A stretch of 41,694 nucleotides of DNA from a virus: positions 1 to 41,694 of IMG/VR virus record IMGVR_UViG_3300028883_000019, one strand, 5' to 3'. Below, piece after piece: positions 15,972 to 23,164 of the stretch; position 1 is the first letter of the stretch, and each line of letters begins with the position of its first letter. A program made the position numbers and the translations under genes. The notes under the pieces are model-generated. The model made no database searches. It was not told where the DNA came from and worked only from the letters and a program-made list of their open reading frames with translations.

Positions 15972-16408
15972 AGGTGCCTCAGCCTCGCGTAGTTGACGTC
16001 AAGCTCGTACCCGGTGGGCCGGTCCGCCCACTTCATGCACTGGCCTCGGTTCCACATCCAGGCGCTGGCGTAGTTGTCCCAGCGGGAGAAACCCAACGCG
16101 GCGCAACGCTCCTGCTTCCAGGCCATGACGCGCCGTGCGCAGTCTCGGGCCAACTCCCCATCCCACTGCTCGGCCCAGCCGTCGATGCAGCCCGCCTTGT
16201 GCGCGGTGCTTGGCTTAATCTGGTAGCAGGTGCGCTCACCGTCCCCACCCTCCCTGCGATCCGTACACCGGCTGCTTTCCACGTCGCGGATGCCCAGGAG
16301 CACCGGCTCCACGCGCGTGAAGGTGCGGTCCAGCGCCCAATGCCGCTCCGGGGCATAGCACGCGGTGCACCAGGCGACCAGCAGGGCGGCCAGCGCCATG
16401 GCGCGCAC
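15968..16408 (-). CDS. Exported SLT-like lysozyme/transglycosylase, Cys-rich
   Basis: The 146-residue protein starts with a signal-like segment (MRAMALAALLVAWCTACYAP). The rest matches the soluble lytic transglycosylase pattern: Glu44 in RDVESS, then CYQIKPSTAHKAGC (61-74, the QI-PSTA motif) and YASAWMWNRG (113-122). It has eight or more cysteines, suiting a disulfide-bonded periplasmic enzyme. It would cut the glycan strands of peptidoglycan. GTG 16408, with GGAG 8 nt upstream, shares its first base with the previous stop; ATG 16399 is the alternative. Its place in the terminase block rather than with the endolysin is unusual. Confidence 0.6.
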   Translation of the reverse strand: MRAMALAALLVAWCTACYAPERHWALDRTFTRVEPVLLGIRDVESSRCTDRREGGDGERTCYQIKPSTAHKAGCIDGWAEQWDGELARDCARRVMAWKQERCAALGFSRWDNYASAWMWNRGQCMKWADRPTGYELDVNYARLRHL

Positions 16409-17142
16409 TAGATGAACTCCGGCTCGTCCTCGGTTTCCTGTGGCGCCTCCAACACCAGCGCGTCCGTCTCCTCCACCCGCTCCGGCGTCACGTCGATGAT
16501 GTCATCGTAGCGGTAGGCGTCGTAGTCGCCCGCGATGAGCTTCGCCAGGAAATACTCGCGGTGCTCAGCGAACTCGGTGATGATGCGGGCGCGGCGGGCT
16601 GCTTCCACGCCAACCTCCTGCACTACGATGTCGATCCGCTTGCGGAAATCCACCTCGCTCGGGTCCTGCTCCCGCAGGTGAAGCTCCTGCATCCGTGGCA
16701 GCCCGAAACGGTCCATCACCGTCTCCGCCGCGCGCTCGGCCACCGTCGCCATCGCCGGGCTGGCAAGGACATGCGGCTCCTCGCGCTCCTCGGACACACC
16801 GTTCTTCATGTGCCGCGTTACCGTGACGGTCTTTCCGGGCTGGTAGGCCTCCATGATGTGGACCAGCGTGGCGTGCGCCAGCGGCAGCGACGCCTTGCCG
16901 ATGTGAGGCATCGCCTCGGCGATCTCGTCGGCGAAGCGGTATTTCAGCCTGCGCCCGATGTCGGCGGCCTTATCCGGCGGATATCCGGCGTCGATGGCCG
17001 CACGCTTGTGGTCTCCGATCTCCAGGAACCGGTAATACCAGTACACCTCCTTGCGGTCGCGCTCGCGGCCCGAGGGGTGGATTTGTACCTTGCCTTGTAG
17101 CGAGCCCGGCAGGGACAGGGCGATTTCAGGAGTGGAGGGCAT
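16408..17142 (-). CDS. Terminase small subunit (putative)
   Basis: The 244-residue protein from ATG 17142 contains a helix-turn-helix-like region, YRFLEIGDHKRAAIDAGYPPDKAADIGRRLKYRFADEI at about residues 38-72. This is the A-x-A-G-Y/F pattern of many small terminase subunits. A central helical region and an acidic C-terminal tail (QETEDEPEFI) follow, where small subunits often contact the large subunit. It would recognise the packaging site on phage DNA. The large subunit gene is downstream on the same strand, with ten genes between them. Confidence 0.65.
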   Translation of the reverse strand: MPSTPEIALSLPGSLQGKVQIHPSGRERDRKEVYWYYRFLEIGDHKRAAIDAGYPPDKAADIGRRLKYRFADEIAEAMPHIGKASLPLAHATLVHIMEAYQPGKTVTVTRHMKNGVSEEREEPHVLASPAMATVAERAAETVMDRFGLPRMQELHLREQDPSEVDFRKRIDIVVQEVGVEAARRARIITEFAEHREYFLAKLIAGDYDAYRYDDIIDVTPERVEETDALVLEAPQETEDEPEFI

Positions 17143-17144
17143 GG

Positions 17145-17288
17145 CTACGAGATGAGCTTGGCGTACATGAGGAGCAGAACAATCCCTGTGGCGAAAACGC
17201 CCCATATGCGAGGTTCGGCTATTGCCCCTAGTGCCATGAATAGCAGGACCGCCATCTGAGGCCACGTCAGTGCTTCGACGAAGCTCAC
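17145..17288 (-). CDS. 47-residue membrane protein
   Basis: GTG 17288 to TAG 17145 encodes MSFVEALTWPQMAVLLFMAL and continues to ...GVFATGIVLLLMYAKLIS. This gives two hydrophobic segments separated by AEPRIWG. It begins 1 nt after the stop of another two-segment membrane protein, with GGTGG upstream. It may be a small holin-like or accessory membrane protein. Confidence 0.5.
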   Translation of the reverse strand: MSFVEALTWPQMAVLLFMALGAIAEPRIWGVFATGIVLLLMYAKLIS

Positions 17289-17289
17289 G

Positions 17290-17478
17290 TTACCACCAGT
17301 GCGCAAGCCCCGCCAAGGCGGCGGCGAGCGCGGTGCAGAGGTAGTGCCACAGGGCCAGGTCGTCGGAGACGGCGCGGCGCCAGTCTCCGTCCTGGCGCAT
17401 CTCGCGGATGATCAGCATCAGCGACGTGAGGCCGATGGCCGCGAACCACAGCGCGGCGAGGTAGAGGATGAGGGTCAT
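17290..17478 (-). CDS. Small two-segment membrane protein
   Basis: This 62-residue protein begins with a strong hydrophobic segment (MTLILYLAALWFAAIGLTSLMLII). A charged loop (REMRQDGDWRRAVSDD) and a second hydrophobic segment (YLCTALAAALAGLAHWW) follow. It overlaps the upstream gene by ATGA. The topology is holin-like, but it lies far from the endolysin, so the role is open. Confidence 0.5.
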   Translation of the reverse strand: MTLILYLAALWFAAIGLTSLMLIIREMRQDGDWRRAVSDDLALWHYLCTALAAALAGLAHWW

Positions 17479-17792
17479 GGCTTCTTGCTCCGCATGAAGG
17501 CAACACAGTGCTCTGCGAACTCGCGGTCAAGAACAGTGCCGATGATTACTCCGTTCTTGAGCACCGCCCACTTGTCTCCGTCCTTGCAGACCTCCCAGGT
17601 GTCGCTGTGGAGCCCGGCGGCGCGGAGGTGGGCTTCCAGCGCCCTCGACTCGTCAGTGCCACACCCACGCGCATGTATCTCGCCGAGCACTTCGGGCACC
17701 CGCTCCAGGGCGGTGAGAAGTGCGACCAGTGTAATTGAATGTCCGCAGGACCGCGCGCTCCTCGCCGCGATCACAGCCTCTTTCAGGTCCAT
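17475..17792 (-). CDS. Unknown small late-operon protein
   Basis: A 105-residue protein from ATG 17792. The N-terminal half is helical (MDLKEAVIAARSARSCGHSI, LVALLTALERVPEVLGEIHA). The C-terminal half is beta-rich (TWEVCKDGDKWAVLKNGVIIG). It has AGGTCC-type spacing upstream and overlaps the next gene by ATGA. No family recognised. Confidence 0.5.
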   Translation of the reverse strand: MDLKEAVIAARSARSCGHSITLVALLTALERVPEVLGEIHARGCGTDESRALEAHLRAAGLHSDTWEVCKDGDKWAVLKNGVIIGTVLDREFAEHCVAFMRSKKP

Positions 17793-17793
17793 G

Positions 17794-18042
17794 TCAGTCT
17801 CCTTGTTCACGGCGGCGCTTCTCGGCCAGCATGGCTTCGGCGGCGTCGTAGCAGTAGATGGCGCGAGCTTTCTCCATCTCCGGAGAGCCCCAGTGCATGG
17901 GTATTTCCCGCGCGGCGGCTTCTGCGTAGCGGGCTGCAAACCAGTCCAGGAGGGTCATGCCTGGGTGGGGCGGCCAGATGATTGTGCCGTCCATGCCCTT
18001 GTCGGATGGAAACGCAGGCCCGCCGTCGTCGTGCTTTGGCAT
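17794..18042 (-). CDS. Conserved phage protein of the GGPAFP...GMTLxDWFA type
   Basis: The 82-residue protein has the widespread phage pattern DGGPAFPSDKGMDG, PPHPGMTLLDWFAARYAEAAA and a C-terminal helix YDAAEAMLAEKRRR. Start ATG 18042 is the family start. Many temperate and lytic phages carry homologues of unknown function in their small-gene blocks. Confidence 0.65.
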   Translation of the reverse strand: MPKHDDGGPAFPSDKGMDGTIIWPPHPGMTLLDWFAARYAEAAAREIPMHWGSPEMEKARAIYCYDAAEAMLAEKRRREQGD

Positions 18043-18043
18043 G

Positions 18044-18412
18044 TCAGTCCTCGCTTGGGGGTGGCGGCAGGGGTTGCCAGTGGGTGGGCTCGCAGCGCTC
18101 ATTGTACGCTTCACATTCCGCGCACCACTCATAGAACACGCGGTCCGCAGTCTCCAGACGCGCAACGGAAGCGGGCGGGTCTGCTCCCGGCGGCGCGGGG
18201 ATAAGCACGGCCACGCCAATCTCCGGCAGCCTCTCCCCGACCGGAATCCAGCGGCGGCCCATGTGCCGGTCGATGATGGTGGCGAACTTGCTTGGGTCTC
18301 GGTATGTTACGTAGTTGCCCAAACGGTACTTTACGCCATCTATTTCGAGAGTCCCGTCTTCAATTATGTCGACGCATTCCTCCGCAGCCGCCCACGCATC
18401 TTTGCTAGGCAT
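18044..18412 (-). CDS. DUF551-containing phage protein
   Basis: The 122-residue protein (ATG 18412) carries the DUF551 signature in its second half: RRWIPVGERLPEIGVAVLIPAP at about 64-85 and the ending EPTHWQPLPPPPSED. The first 60 residues (AAEECVDIIEDGTLEIDGVKYRLGNYV) are an extra N-terminal part. DUF551 proteins are common in phages and their role is unknown. Confidence 0.7.
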   Translation of the reverse strand: MPSKDAWAAAEECVDIIEDGTLEIDGVKYRLGNYVTYRDPSKFATIIDRHMGRRWIPVGERLPEIGVAVLIPAPPGADPPASVARLETADRVFYEWCAECEAYNERCEPTHWQPLPPPPSED

Positions 18413-18593
18413 CGACCACCTCCGCAAGCAGTGCGTCCATGGCCGCAAACTGCGCGACCTGTCGCGTGAACAGCCTGATGCCCTCGTCGGCCCCCAGCAT
18501 CGCCCAACGCCAAGCGGCGTGCGCCATCGCGTCGGCCAGGTCCAGGCGGGCCTGGAGCCCCTCGCGCGTCGTCAGAAACCACGGCTTAGGCAT
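18405..18593 (-). CDS. Unknown 62-residue helical protein
   Basis: This protein begins MPKPWFLTTREGLQARLDLA and is helical to the end, with Trp/Ala-rich stretches (AHAAWRWAMLGADEGIRLF). It overlaps both neighbours by 8 nt. No family recognised. Confidence 0.5.
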   Translation of the reverse strand: MPKPWFLTTREGLQARLDLADAMAHAAWRWAMLGADEGIRLFTRQVAQFAAMDALLAEVVDA

Positions 18594-18756
18594 CGTCGCC
18601 CCCCTTGCGCATCCTAGCGTAGCGGGCCTCCGCCTTCTCGGCCAGGTACGCAGACGGCGTCTTGCCCGCGCGCAGCGCCTCCTCTCGGATCTGCTGGCGT
18701 ACCTCGGGGTAGGTCACAAAGCTCACCGTGGCGGTGCGCTTGGGTTTCTCAGGCAT
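18586..18756 (-). CDS. Ribbon-helix-helix-like small DNA-binding protein
   Basis: A 56-residue protein from ATG 18756. It has the short ribbon-helix-helix layout: a strand TATVSFVTYPEV, a helix RQQIREEALRAG, the turn KTPSAYLAEKAEARYARM and a basic tail. Length fits Arc/CopG-like regulators. It could repress a phage promoter, perhaps within the late unit. It shares the PKRTAT start with the next gene upstream. Confidence 0.55.
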   Translation of the reverse strand: MPEKPKRTATVSFVTYPEVRQQIREEALRAGKTPSAYLAEKAEARYARMRKGGDDA

Positions 18757-19006
18757 AATGCTCTCCCTTGACAAGCGCAATGACGCGGCGGGCGCGCTCC
18801 ATCCGGTCCCCAGCCTTCACTCGCCAGGACACCTGGCCAAGCTGGACGCCATTGGAGAGGTTGTCGAGCCCCGCGCTGTCGATGATCGAGACGAGCCCCT
18901 CCAGCGCAAAGAGCAGGTCCTCGTTCTCCTTGGCTATTTTCGCGTTCAGCCGGACCCGGAGGGAGGTGGTCGCGGTGCGCTTGGGGGTGTCGTCGGGGTT
19001 AGGCAT
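18749..19006 (-). CDS. Small protein with PKRTAT N-terminus
   Basis: An 85-residue protein from ATG 19006 begins MPNPDDTPKRTATTSLRVRL and continues in a helix (NAKIAKENEDLLFALEGLVSI). The opening is close to that of the ribbon-helix-helix protein immediately downstream, at DNA level too (CCCAAGCGCACCGC in both). This suggests partial duplication. A DNA-binding role is possible but not shown. Confidence 0.5.
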   Translation of the reverse strand: MPNPDDTPKRTATTSLRVRLNAKIAKENEDLLFALEGLVSIIDSAGLDNLSNGVQLGQVSWRVKAGDRMERARRVIALVKGEHYA

Positions 19007-19223
19007 CGGTGGTCTCCTTAGCCAGTTCACGCTCACAAATCTTGCAGCGGCGGTGATCCGGCGCGGCCTCCACGAGCACCTCGACGACGAGCCCGTGCGG
19101 CAGTCGCGCAAACCGGGGATCATCACCGTACAGGCTCCCGACGATGTAGTGCGCCGCAGCCGATGGGGTCGCCTTGGCGACGTACCACCCAGAGTACCGA
19201 CCTCCTGGATATGCAACGGGCAT
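18999..19223 (-). CDS. Unknown small protein with C-terminal CxxC
   Basis: A 74-residue protein starting MPVAYPGGRYSGWYVAKATP, beta-rich, ending in a helix with RRCKICERELAKE. The single CxxC could be half of a metal site. It overlaps the next gene by 8 nt. No family recognised. Confidence 0.5.
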   Translation of the reverse strand: MPVAYPGGRYSGWYVAKATPSAAAHYIVGSLYGDDPRFARLPHGLVVEVLVEAAPDHRRCKICERELAKETTDA

Positions 19224-19225
19224 GG

Positions 19226-19426
19226 CTAGGCTCCCGCGTGCAGCAAGCGGAACTCGCGCAGCGTCTCGTACGGCGCCAGCAGGCGCGCGTCACGGACGAC
19301 CTCCTCGTGGTGCGGCGCGCACAGCCGCAGGGACGAATCCGGGCAGTCAGCCCATACCGGCGTCAGCGGCATCGCGAACTGGTACACGCGAGTGCATCCG
19401 CGCACGTCACATCGGAAATCAGGCAT
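19226..19426 (-). CDS. Small zinc-binding-like protein
   Basis: A 66-residue protein with cysteines and histidines spaced as a metal site: C6 and C11 (RCDVRGC), C28, then CAPHH at 36-40. This is followed by a helix (EEVVRDARLL). It is part of the late-operon small-gene block. The partner, DNA or protein, is unknown. Confidence 0.5.
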   Translation of the reverse strand: MPDFRCDVRGCTRVYQFAMPLTPVWADCPDSSLRLCAPHHEEVVRDARLLAPYETLREFRLLHAGA

Positions 19427-19432
19427 GGCTGG

Positions 19433-19657
19433 TTACCTCTCCTCGATCTCGCAAATCTGGGCGCGCAGAGCGTCCGCCGCGCGGATCACACTGGTAGGGC
19501 ACCCCGGCACCGCCGCGACGACGGACAGAAGCTGCTTGGCGGCATCGACCAGGGAGTAGGTGCCTGGGTGGTGCACCTGGCACGGCGCCCCGTCGATACG
19601 CCTTGTGTGTCGCGGCTCGGCGCCGACCACTGTTACCCACTCGCATGTGCAGCGCAT
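19433..19657 (-). CDS. Unknown 74-residue protein
   Basis: From ATG 19657 the protein begins MRCTCEWVTVVGAEPRHTRR, with a Cys pair, then a helical C-terminus (LVDAAKQLLSVVAAVPG; IRAADALRAQICEIEER). The start lies 2 nt after the upstream stop. Function not recognised. Confidence 0.5.
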   Translation of the reverse strand: MRCTCEWVTVVGAEPRHTRRIDGAPCQVHHPGTYSLVDAAKQLLSVVAAVPGCPTSVIRAADALRAQICEIEER

Positions 19658-19659
19658 GG

Positions 19660-19926
19660 CTACTCGCCCCCCACATGCTTGGTGGGCTTTCCGTCGGGGT
19701 GGCGCGAGACCGAGGCGACCCACTCCTTCCCGTCGTACACGCCAGGGAAGTACACATAGTGCGTCGTCCACACGGTGAAGGCGCAGCCCTCGCTGGAGCC
19801 GTATCCGTTGTGGAACTCGTCGTCGAGCCAGCCGGTCGCAAGTTCGGGCGCGGCGGCGACCACGTCGTCGAGGGTCTCATCATGCCACTCCATCTCCTCC
19901 GTTATCAATTCGCGCCAGGTTGCCAT
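19660..19926 (-). CDS. Conserved phage protein, first gene of the late operon
   Basis: The 88-residue protein belongs to a recognisable group of phage hypotheticals: TWRELITEEMEWHDETLDDV at the start and LDDEFHNGYGSSEGCAFTVW, VYFPGVYDGKEWVASV and HVGGE after it. It is acidic. It is preceded by an ideal ribosome binding site (AAGGAG, 6 nt spacer) and, about 30 nt further up, by the strong promoter at 19956-19983, which makes it the first gene of the long minus-strand unit. Role unknown. Confidence 0.65.
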   Translation of the reverse strand: MATWRELITEEMEWHDETLDDVVAAAPELATGWLDDEFHNGYGSSEGCAFTVWTTHYVYFPGVYDGKEWVASVSRHPDGKPTKHVGGE

Positions 19927-19955
19927 GTCGTTCTCCTTGGTTGATGTGCCCCCAC

Positions 19956-19983
19956 CTTATAGCCTCTGCGTTGGGTGTGTCAA
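19956..19983 (-). promoter_or_regulatory. Sigma-70-type late promoter
   Basis: On the minus strand TTGACA (19978-19983) is followed, after 16 nt, by TATAAG (19956-19961). These match the consensus 6/6 and 5/6. Transcription would start near 19949 and enter the small-gene and structural block. It is the best promoter match found by eye in the window. Host RNA polymerase would suffice to read it, in line with the absence of a phage polymerase. Confidence 0.75.
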
Positions 19984-20252
19984 GTTTTTCCTTGAGGGGT
20001 CCTGGTGTGAGGATGGGACATCATACGCACCGCCAACCCGCGTTTTTGGGGGCCGGGGTCGCTCGCCAGCCACACGGCCTGGGGCGCCGCATTTCCGCGA
20101 TTGCTGCGGTAATGTATGTTATCGTCAGCTATCGGTGACGCGGAAGCGGGGATTCCCGTTTCGATGCGCATGGTGGCGGGGGTGCGAAGTGGTCGATCGA
20201 GCGCGCCAAACGTGTCCACTGTGTCAAATCCACCCCAATTGAGACAGTCTCA
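19984..20252. other. Non-coding stretch upstream of the late promoter
   Basis: This is the left part of a 533-bp region (19927-20459) without a credible gene. It carries degenerate TGTCAA/TGTCCA sequences (20213-20227). A perfect 13-bp palindrome TGAGACAGTCTCA (20239-20251) abuts the iteron cluster. It could hold operator sites for late transcription or part of the origin. Confidence 0.5.
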
Positions 20253-20536
20253 TTGTCACCACTGTCACCACTGTCACCACTGATTTCCTATATATTGCTA
20301 CGCGCGCTCCACGTGCTCTACCCCCCCCCTACACTCCAACCACAACATTTAGTAGGAGGAATATAGTGGTGACAGTGGTGACACGCCCGGATTTGGCGGC
20401 TTCACGTGTCACCACCTAGTGGTGACAGCGCCAGCTTGCACCACCTATATGTGGTGACATTACGAGAATTTGCCGCCTTGCAGGTGGTCCAACTCAAGGT
20501 CTTTGTCTGCCACGTAGGCCCAGAATCTGTCACCAC
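20253..20536. repeat. Iteron cluster: nine copies of TGTCACCAC, candidate replication origin
   Basis: The 9-mer TGTCACCAC occurs in perfect tandem at 20253, 20262 and 20271. Its reverse complement GTGGTGACA occurs in tandem at 20366 and 20375. An inverted pair with a 3-nt spacer lies at 20407 and 20419. Another copy at 20451 ends at the primase stop codon, and one more (20528) is inside the primase gene. Between them are an AT-rich stretch (TTTCCTATATATTGC, 20283) and a run of nine C (20321-20329). Tandem iterons, an AT-rich spacer and an adjacent primase-helicase gene are typical of a replication origin. Binding sites for a transcription regulator are the alternative. Confidence 0.7.
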
Positions 20537-22490
20537 CTTTTCGAAATTGCTTGCGGTGCCAGCCCACCGGGCCGAGCATGATTCTGCCCACACGCATCGT
20601 GTCGGCTTGGGTGCGGCGCTCCATTGGCACCTTGAGCATGTCGAGCACATCGTCTGCGGTGGTGTACATCCTGCCACGTAGGAATGCCCAGATCGCAGCC
20701 TCCCACGGATCGGACTGGCGTCGGCTCTCCTGCCAGGCGATGACGTCGCCGATGTTGTCTGCCGCGGGCTCTACCCACCACGTGGCGCCGCTGTCGAAGT
20801 AACGGTGTGCTTCGGCTACCAGTTGGTCTCGGTCGCGGGCCAAGTCATCTAAGCGGATGCGCCCGCAGGGCATGGGCCACCACCTGCGGTTGCCGGTCGT
20901 GTCCTTGAGGTACTGGCGCTCATTGGTGGAGCCTGCAAATACGGTCCTGCGGGGAGCCTCCCTGACGTGGCGCCCGTAGGGTGGGCGGTAGTGGTCCACG
21001 CGGCGGGTGATGAATGCCTTGACCTTCTCTAGCTCAATGCGCTTGGCGTTGACGGCCTCAAGCTCGGCGATCTCCATGCACCACGTGCCGACCAGGGCCA
21101 GCGGTGCGTCCTTGTGATCCAGGGAGGGTAGGGAATCGGAAAACCAGCCCGCGTCATGAGGATCAAACAGCACCCGCAGCGCCGATGACTTGAGCGTCCC
21201 CTGCGGGCCTTCCAATACCAGCACGTGGTCCACCTGGCACCCTGGTCGTATGGCGCGCGCCACGGCGGATATCATCCAGAGTTTGGCAAGCTCTCCGCTC
21301 AAGCTGTCCGGGTCGGCGCCAAAATAGCGTGCCAGCCCGGCAAGGCGGGGCTTGCCGTCCCATTGCAGGGCCTGGACGTGATCTATCAGGGCATCGTGCG
21401 GATACCGATGGGCAACGGTGGTCGCGGCGTTCGACGCCATGTCGATGCCAACGAGTACGTCGTGGTGCTGTAGCCATTCCGCCAGGCGCGCATCGTCGTA
21501 GTCTGTCCATCGCTGGCCCCGCGTGGTGCCCCACGGCGTGCCCCGCTGGATCAGCAATCGCTCTGTGAACGTGTCCCACGAGACCATGCCTTGCAGCGCG
21601 GGTGCGGCCTGTACGGCATAGATAGCGTTCGCCAGGATCGCCCTAGGCCCCTTGTCCCCGCAAAGCAACCCCTCGGGCCAGGGCGGCACCTGATCCGGGC
21701 TTGTGGCGTGCGCTGGCGCTGTGTATGTGGCGCTTTCGCCAGCTTGCGCTGGTGTCCATTCGGGTGTGGCCTTGATGGCCGTGGTGATATCGCCTCGCTT
21801 GGCGCCTGCGGTGATCCAGTCGGCGGCATCCTTGTGCGGGTGCGGAGGCTCCAGGACGTACACGGCAGAGGCGATGCCGTGCAGCGCCGCGGCTACCTGT
21901 TGCGCGTGCTTCCGGCCCGGCGCGTCTCGGTCGGCGATGATGGCAACGCGCTTGCCCCGCAGAAACTCGTTGTACTCGCGCCGCCATTTTCCCGCGCCGC
22001 CGACGTTGCACGTCGCGGGAAGGCCAAGCTCGCGGATGGCCTCAACGTCTTTCTCGCCCTCGACGATGACGGCCTGATTGGCCTTGACTAGATCGGGCAG
22101 GCGGTACAGCACACGGCGCACGCCTTTGAGGCTCCATTCCTTCCCGTCCTTGTGCGCGGGATTCGGGCGCCACTGGCGGAACGTCTTAGGCTCAAAGCGG
22201 GCCACGGTGAAAAGGTGGCGGCCCTCCTCATCGTGGTACGGGTACTCGGCAACGATCTGGGATTTGCGTTGGGCGGTGCCGTTGAGACGCGCGAGGATCG
22301 GCTTGAGCGCCGTTGTTACCTGCGCCTGGTCACAGCCCGCACGGCAGACCCAAAGCGTCTTGCCGTCCTTGTCCGTAATGCACAGACTCGCGTGCTGGTC
22401 ATCGTGGCAGGGGCATGGGACGTAAAGCCCGTCTGCGCGCTGTTCAGGGTCCGGCGTGATGGCACGGGCTAGCTGCTCCGCTGGCGTCAT
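20460..22490 (-). CDS. Primase-helicase: zinc finger, TOPRIM and VapE-type ATPase
   Basis: The 676-residue protein joins a DnaG-like zinc site (CPCHDD at 26-31 and CRAGC at 49-53), a TOPRIM domain (VIVEGEKD 141-148; VAIIADRDAPGRKHA 182-196) and a C-terminal VapE/virulence-associated-E-type ATPase. The last has a P-loop GPQGTLKSS (428-436), Walker B-like CMEIAELEA (471-479), and the family segment FAGSTNERQYLKDTTGNRRWWP (about 514-535). It would prime and unwind phage DNA for host DNA polymerase, since no phage polymerase is present. Its 3' end runs into the iteron cluster. The start overlaps the upstream 63-residue gene by ATGA. Confidence 0.88.
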   Translation of the reverse strand: MTPAEQLARAITPDPEQRADGLYVPCPCHDDQHASLCITDKDGKTLWVCRAGCDQAQVTTALKPILARLNGTAQRKSQIVAEYPYHDEEGRHLFTVARFEPKTFRQWRPNPAHKDGKEWSLKGVRRVLYRLPDLVKANQAVIVEGEKDVEAIRELGLPATCNVGGAGKWRREYNEFLRGKRVAIIADRDAPGRKHAQQVAAALHGIASAVYVLEPPHPHKDAADWITAGAKRGDITTAIKATPEWTPAQAGESATYTAPAHATSPDQVPPWPEGLLCGDKGPRAILANAIYAVQAAPALQGMVSWDTFTERLLIQRGTPWGTTRGQRWTDYDDARLAEWLQHHDVLVGIDMASNAATTVAHRYPHDALIDHVQALQWDGKPRLAGLARYFGADPDSLSGELAKLWMISAVARAIRPGCQVDHVLVLEGPQGTLKSSALRVLFDPHDAGWFSDSLPSLDHKDAPLALVGTWCMEIAELEAVNAKRIELEKVKAFITRRVDHYRPPYGRHVREAPRRTVFAGSTNERQYLKDTTGNRRWWPMPCGRIRLDDLARDRDQLVAEAHRYFDSGATWWVEPAADNIGDVIAWQESRRQSDPWEAAIWAFLRGRMYTTADDVLDMLKVPMERRTQADTMRVGRIMLGPVGWHRKQFRKGGDRFWAYVADKDLELDHLQGGKFS

Positions 22491-22678
22491 CGCAAAGCCT
22501 CATGTTGCCAGTGCTTGCGGTCGCAATAGTCGCGCACTCGATGCGGCGCCCATCCGACCATATAGCGCAGTATTGGCGCCGCTCGTGTTACCACGTTGCG
22601 CCCGTCGTCTAGGCGCGAAACGACGGCGCCCGCGCAGAAGTGTGGCGCCGTGATCCGGAATACGCCAAGCTCCGTCAT
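22487..22678 (-). CDS. Small conserved phage protein upstream of the primase
   Basis: The frame from ATG 22678 (with GGCGGAAC before it) gives 63 residues: MTELGVFRITAPHFCAGAVV, then APILRYMVGWAPHRVRDYCDRKHW. The PHFCAG...APIL-YM-GW...VRDYC pattern is found in other phage proteins of unknown role. The frame remains open upstream to ATG 22870 (127 residues), but that extension is Arg/Ala/Pro-rich without a visible ribosome site, so the short form is preferred. It is coupled to the primase by ATGA. Confidence 0.6.
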   Translation of the reverse strand: MTELGVFRITAPHFCAGAVVSRLDDGRNVVTRAAPILRYMVGWAPHRVRDYCDRKHWQHEALR

Positions 22679-22869
22679 CCGTTCCGCCTGCAAAAGAGGG
22701 CGCCGCCGCGCAGCCGGTTGGGAGCCGTGCGCAGGGAGGGTGCGCAGCCGCGCGGCGGAGCCTTTCTCTATGATCTGATTGCCCGGCTCCCGCCGCGACA
22801 CTACGCCGGCCTCGGGCGCCGTGTCAATCCACGTCGAGTGGCACGCCCTGTGCATGTGCTGGCGGAGCA

Positions 22870-22920
22870 TGAAAAAAGTTGTTGACAAATGGAATACGCG
22901 GGCGCAGGATAGTGTTGACA
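22870..22920 (+). promoter_or_regulatory. Early rightward promoter/operator with shared 19-bp element
   Basis: A 19-bp element ending in TTGTTGACAA (22870-22888) is matched at 18 of 19 positions by 28419-28437 in the other control region. It contains a consensus -35 box TTGACA (22882-22887). At 17 nt the -10 candidate is the weak CAGGAT (22905-22910); a GATAGT follows at 22908. A second TTGACA lies at 22915-22920. TTGT-TG-ACAA is itself a short dyad. This is a likely promoter and operator for the small-gene array. Confidence 0.55.
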
Positions 22921-22938
22921 GAGTAGTTACCGACCACG

Positions 22939-22950
22939 CTCTACAGGGAG
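22939..22950 (+). promoter_or_regulatory. Repeated translation leader, copy 1
   Basis: CTCTACAGGGAG, starting 20 nt before ATG 22959. It belongs to a 16-base stretch (ACGCTCTACAGGGAGC) identical in copy 2. It includes TACAGGGA, an exact match to the UACARGGA core of the CsrA RNA-binding consensus, overlapping the Shine-Dalgarno box. Confidence 0.75.
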
Positions 22951-22958
22951 CCGAGACC

Positions 22959-23114
22959 ATGAAACTTCATCTTACCTGCAAGGCTTGCGGCGACTGGATA
23001 GAAGACGACCGTCCAGCCGAAGCAACGGAATGCCGTCCTTGCTCCGCTACGCGCAAGGATCACAATGCACGGCAAGCGGCCAAGCGGCGGCGGAAGCACA
23101 AGCGGCCAGCCTAA
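22959..23114 (+). CDS. 51-residue zinc-ribbon-like protein
   Basis: ATG 22959 opens MKLHLTCKACGDWIEDDRPA and continues ECRPCSATRKDHNARQAAKR to a very basic tail. The four cysteines (CKAC...CRPC) form a plausible zinc ribbon and the C-terminus could bind nucleic acid. It is the first gene of the rightward small-gene array, behind leader copy 1. No family is recognised. Confidence 0.65.
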   Translation: MKLHLTCKACGDWIEDDRPAEATECRPCSATRKDHNARQAAKRRRKHKRPA

Positions 23115-23146
23115 CCCAAGCTCAACAGAGAGCCCGCCACCAAACG

Positions 23147-23158
23147 CTCTACAGGGAG
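23147..23158 (+). promoter_or_regulatory. Repeated translation leader, copy 2
   Basis: CTCTACAGGGAG, 18 nt before ATG 23165, identical to copy 1 over 16 bases including its flanks, and again containing the CsrA core TACAGGGA. Confidence 0.75.
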
Positions 23159-23164
23159 CAGATC

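Noticed and set aside
20253-20459. Short tandem repeats considered as a CRISPR array
   Set aside because: The unit is 9 bp, directly abutting or inverted, without spacers of constant length and with no cas genes.
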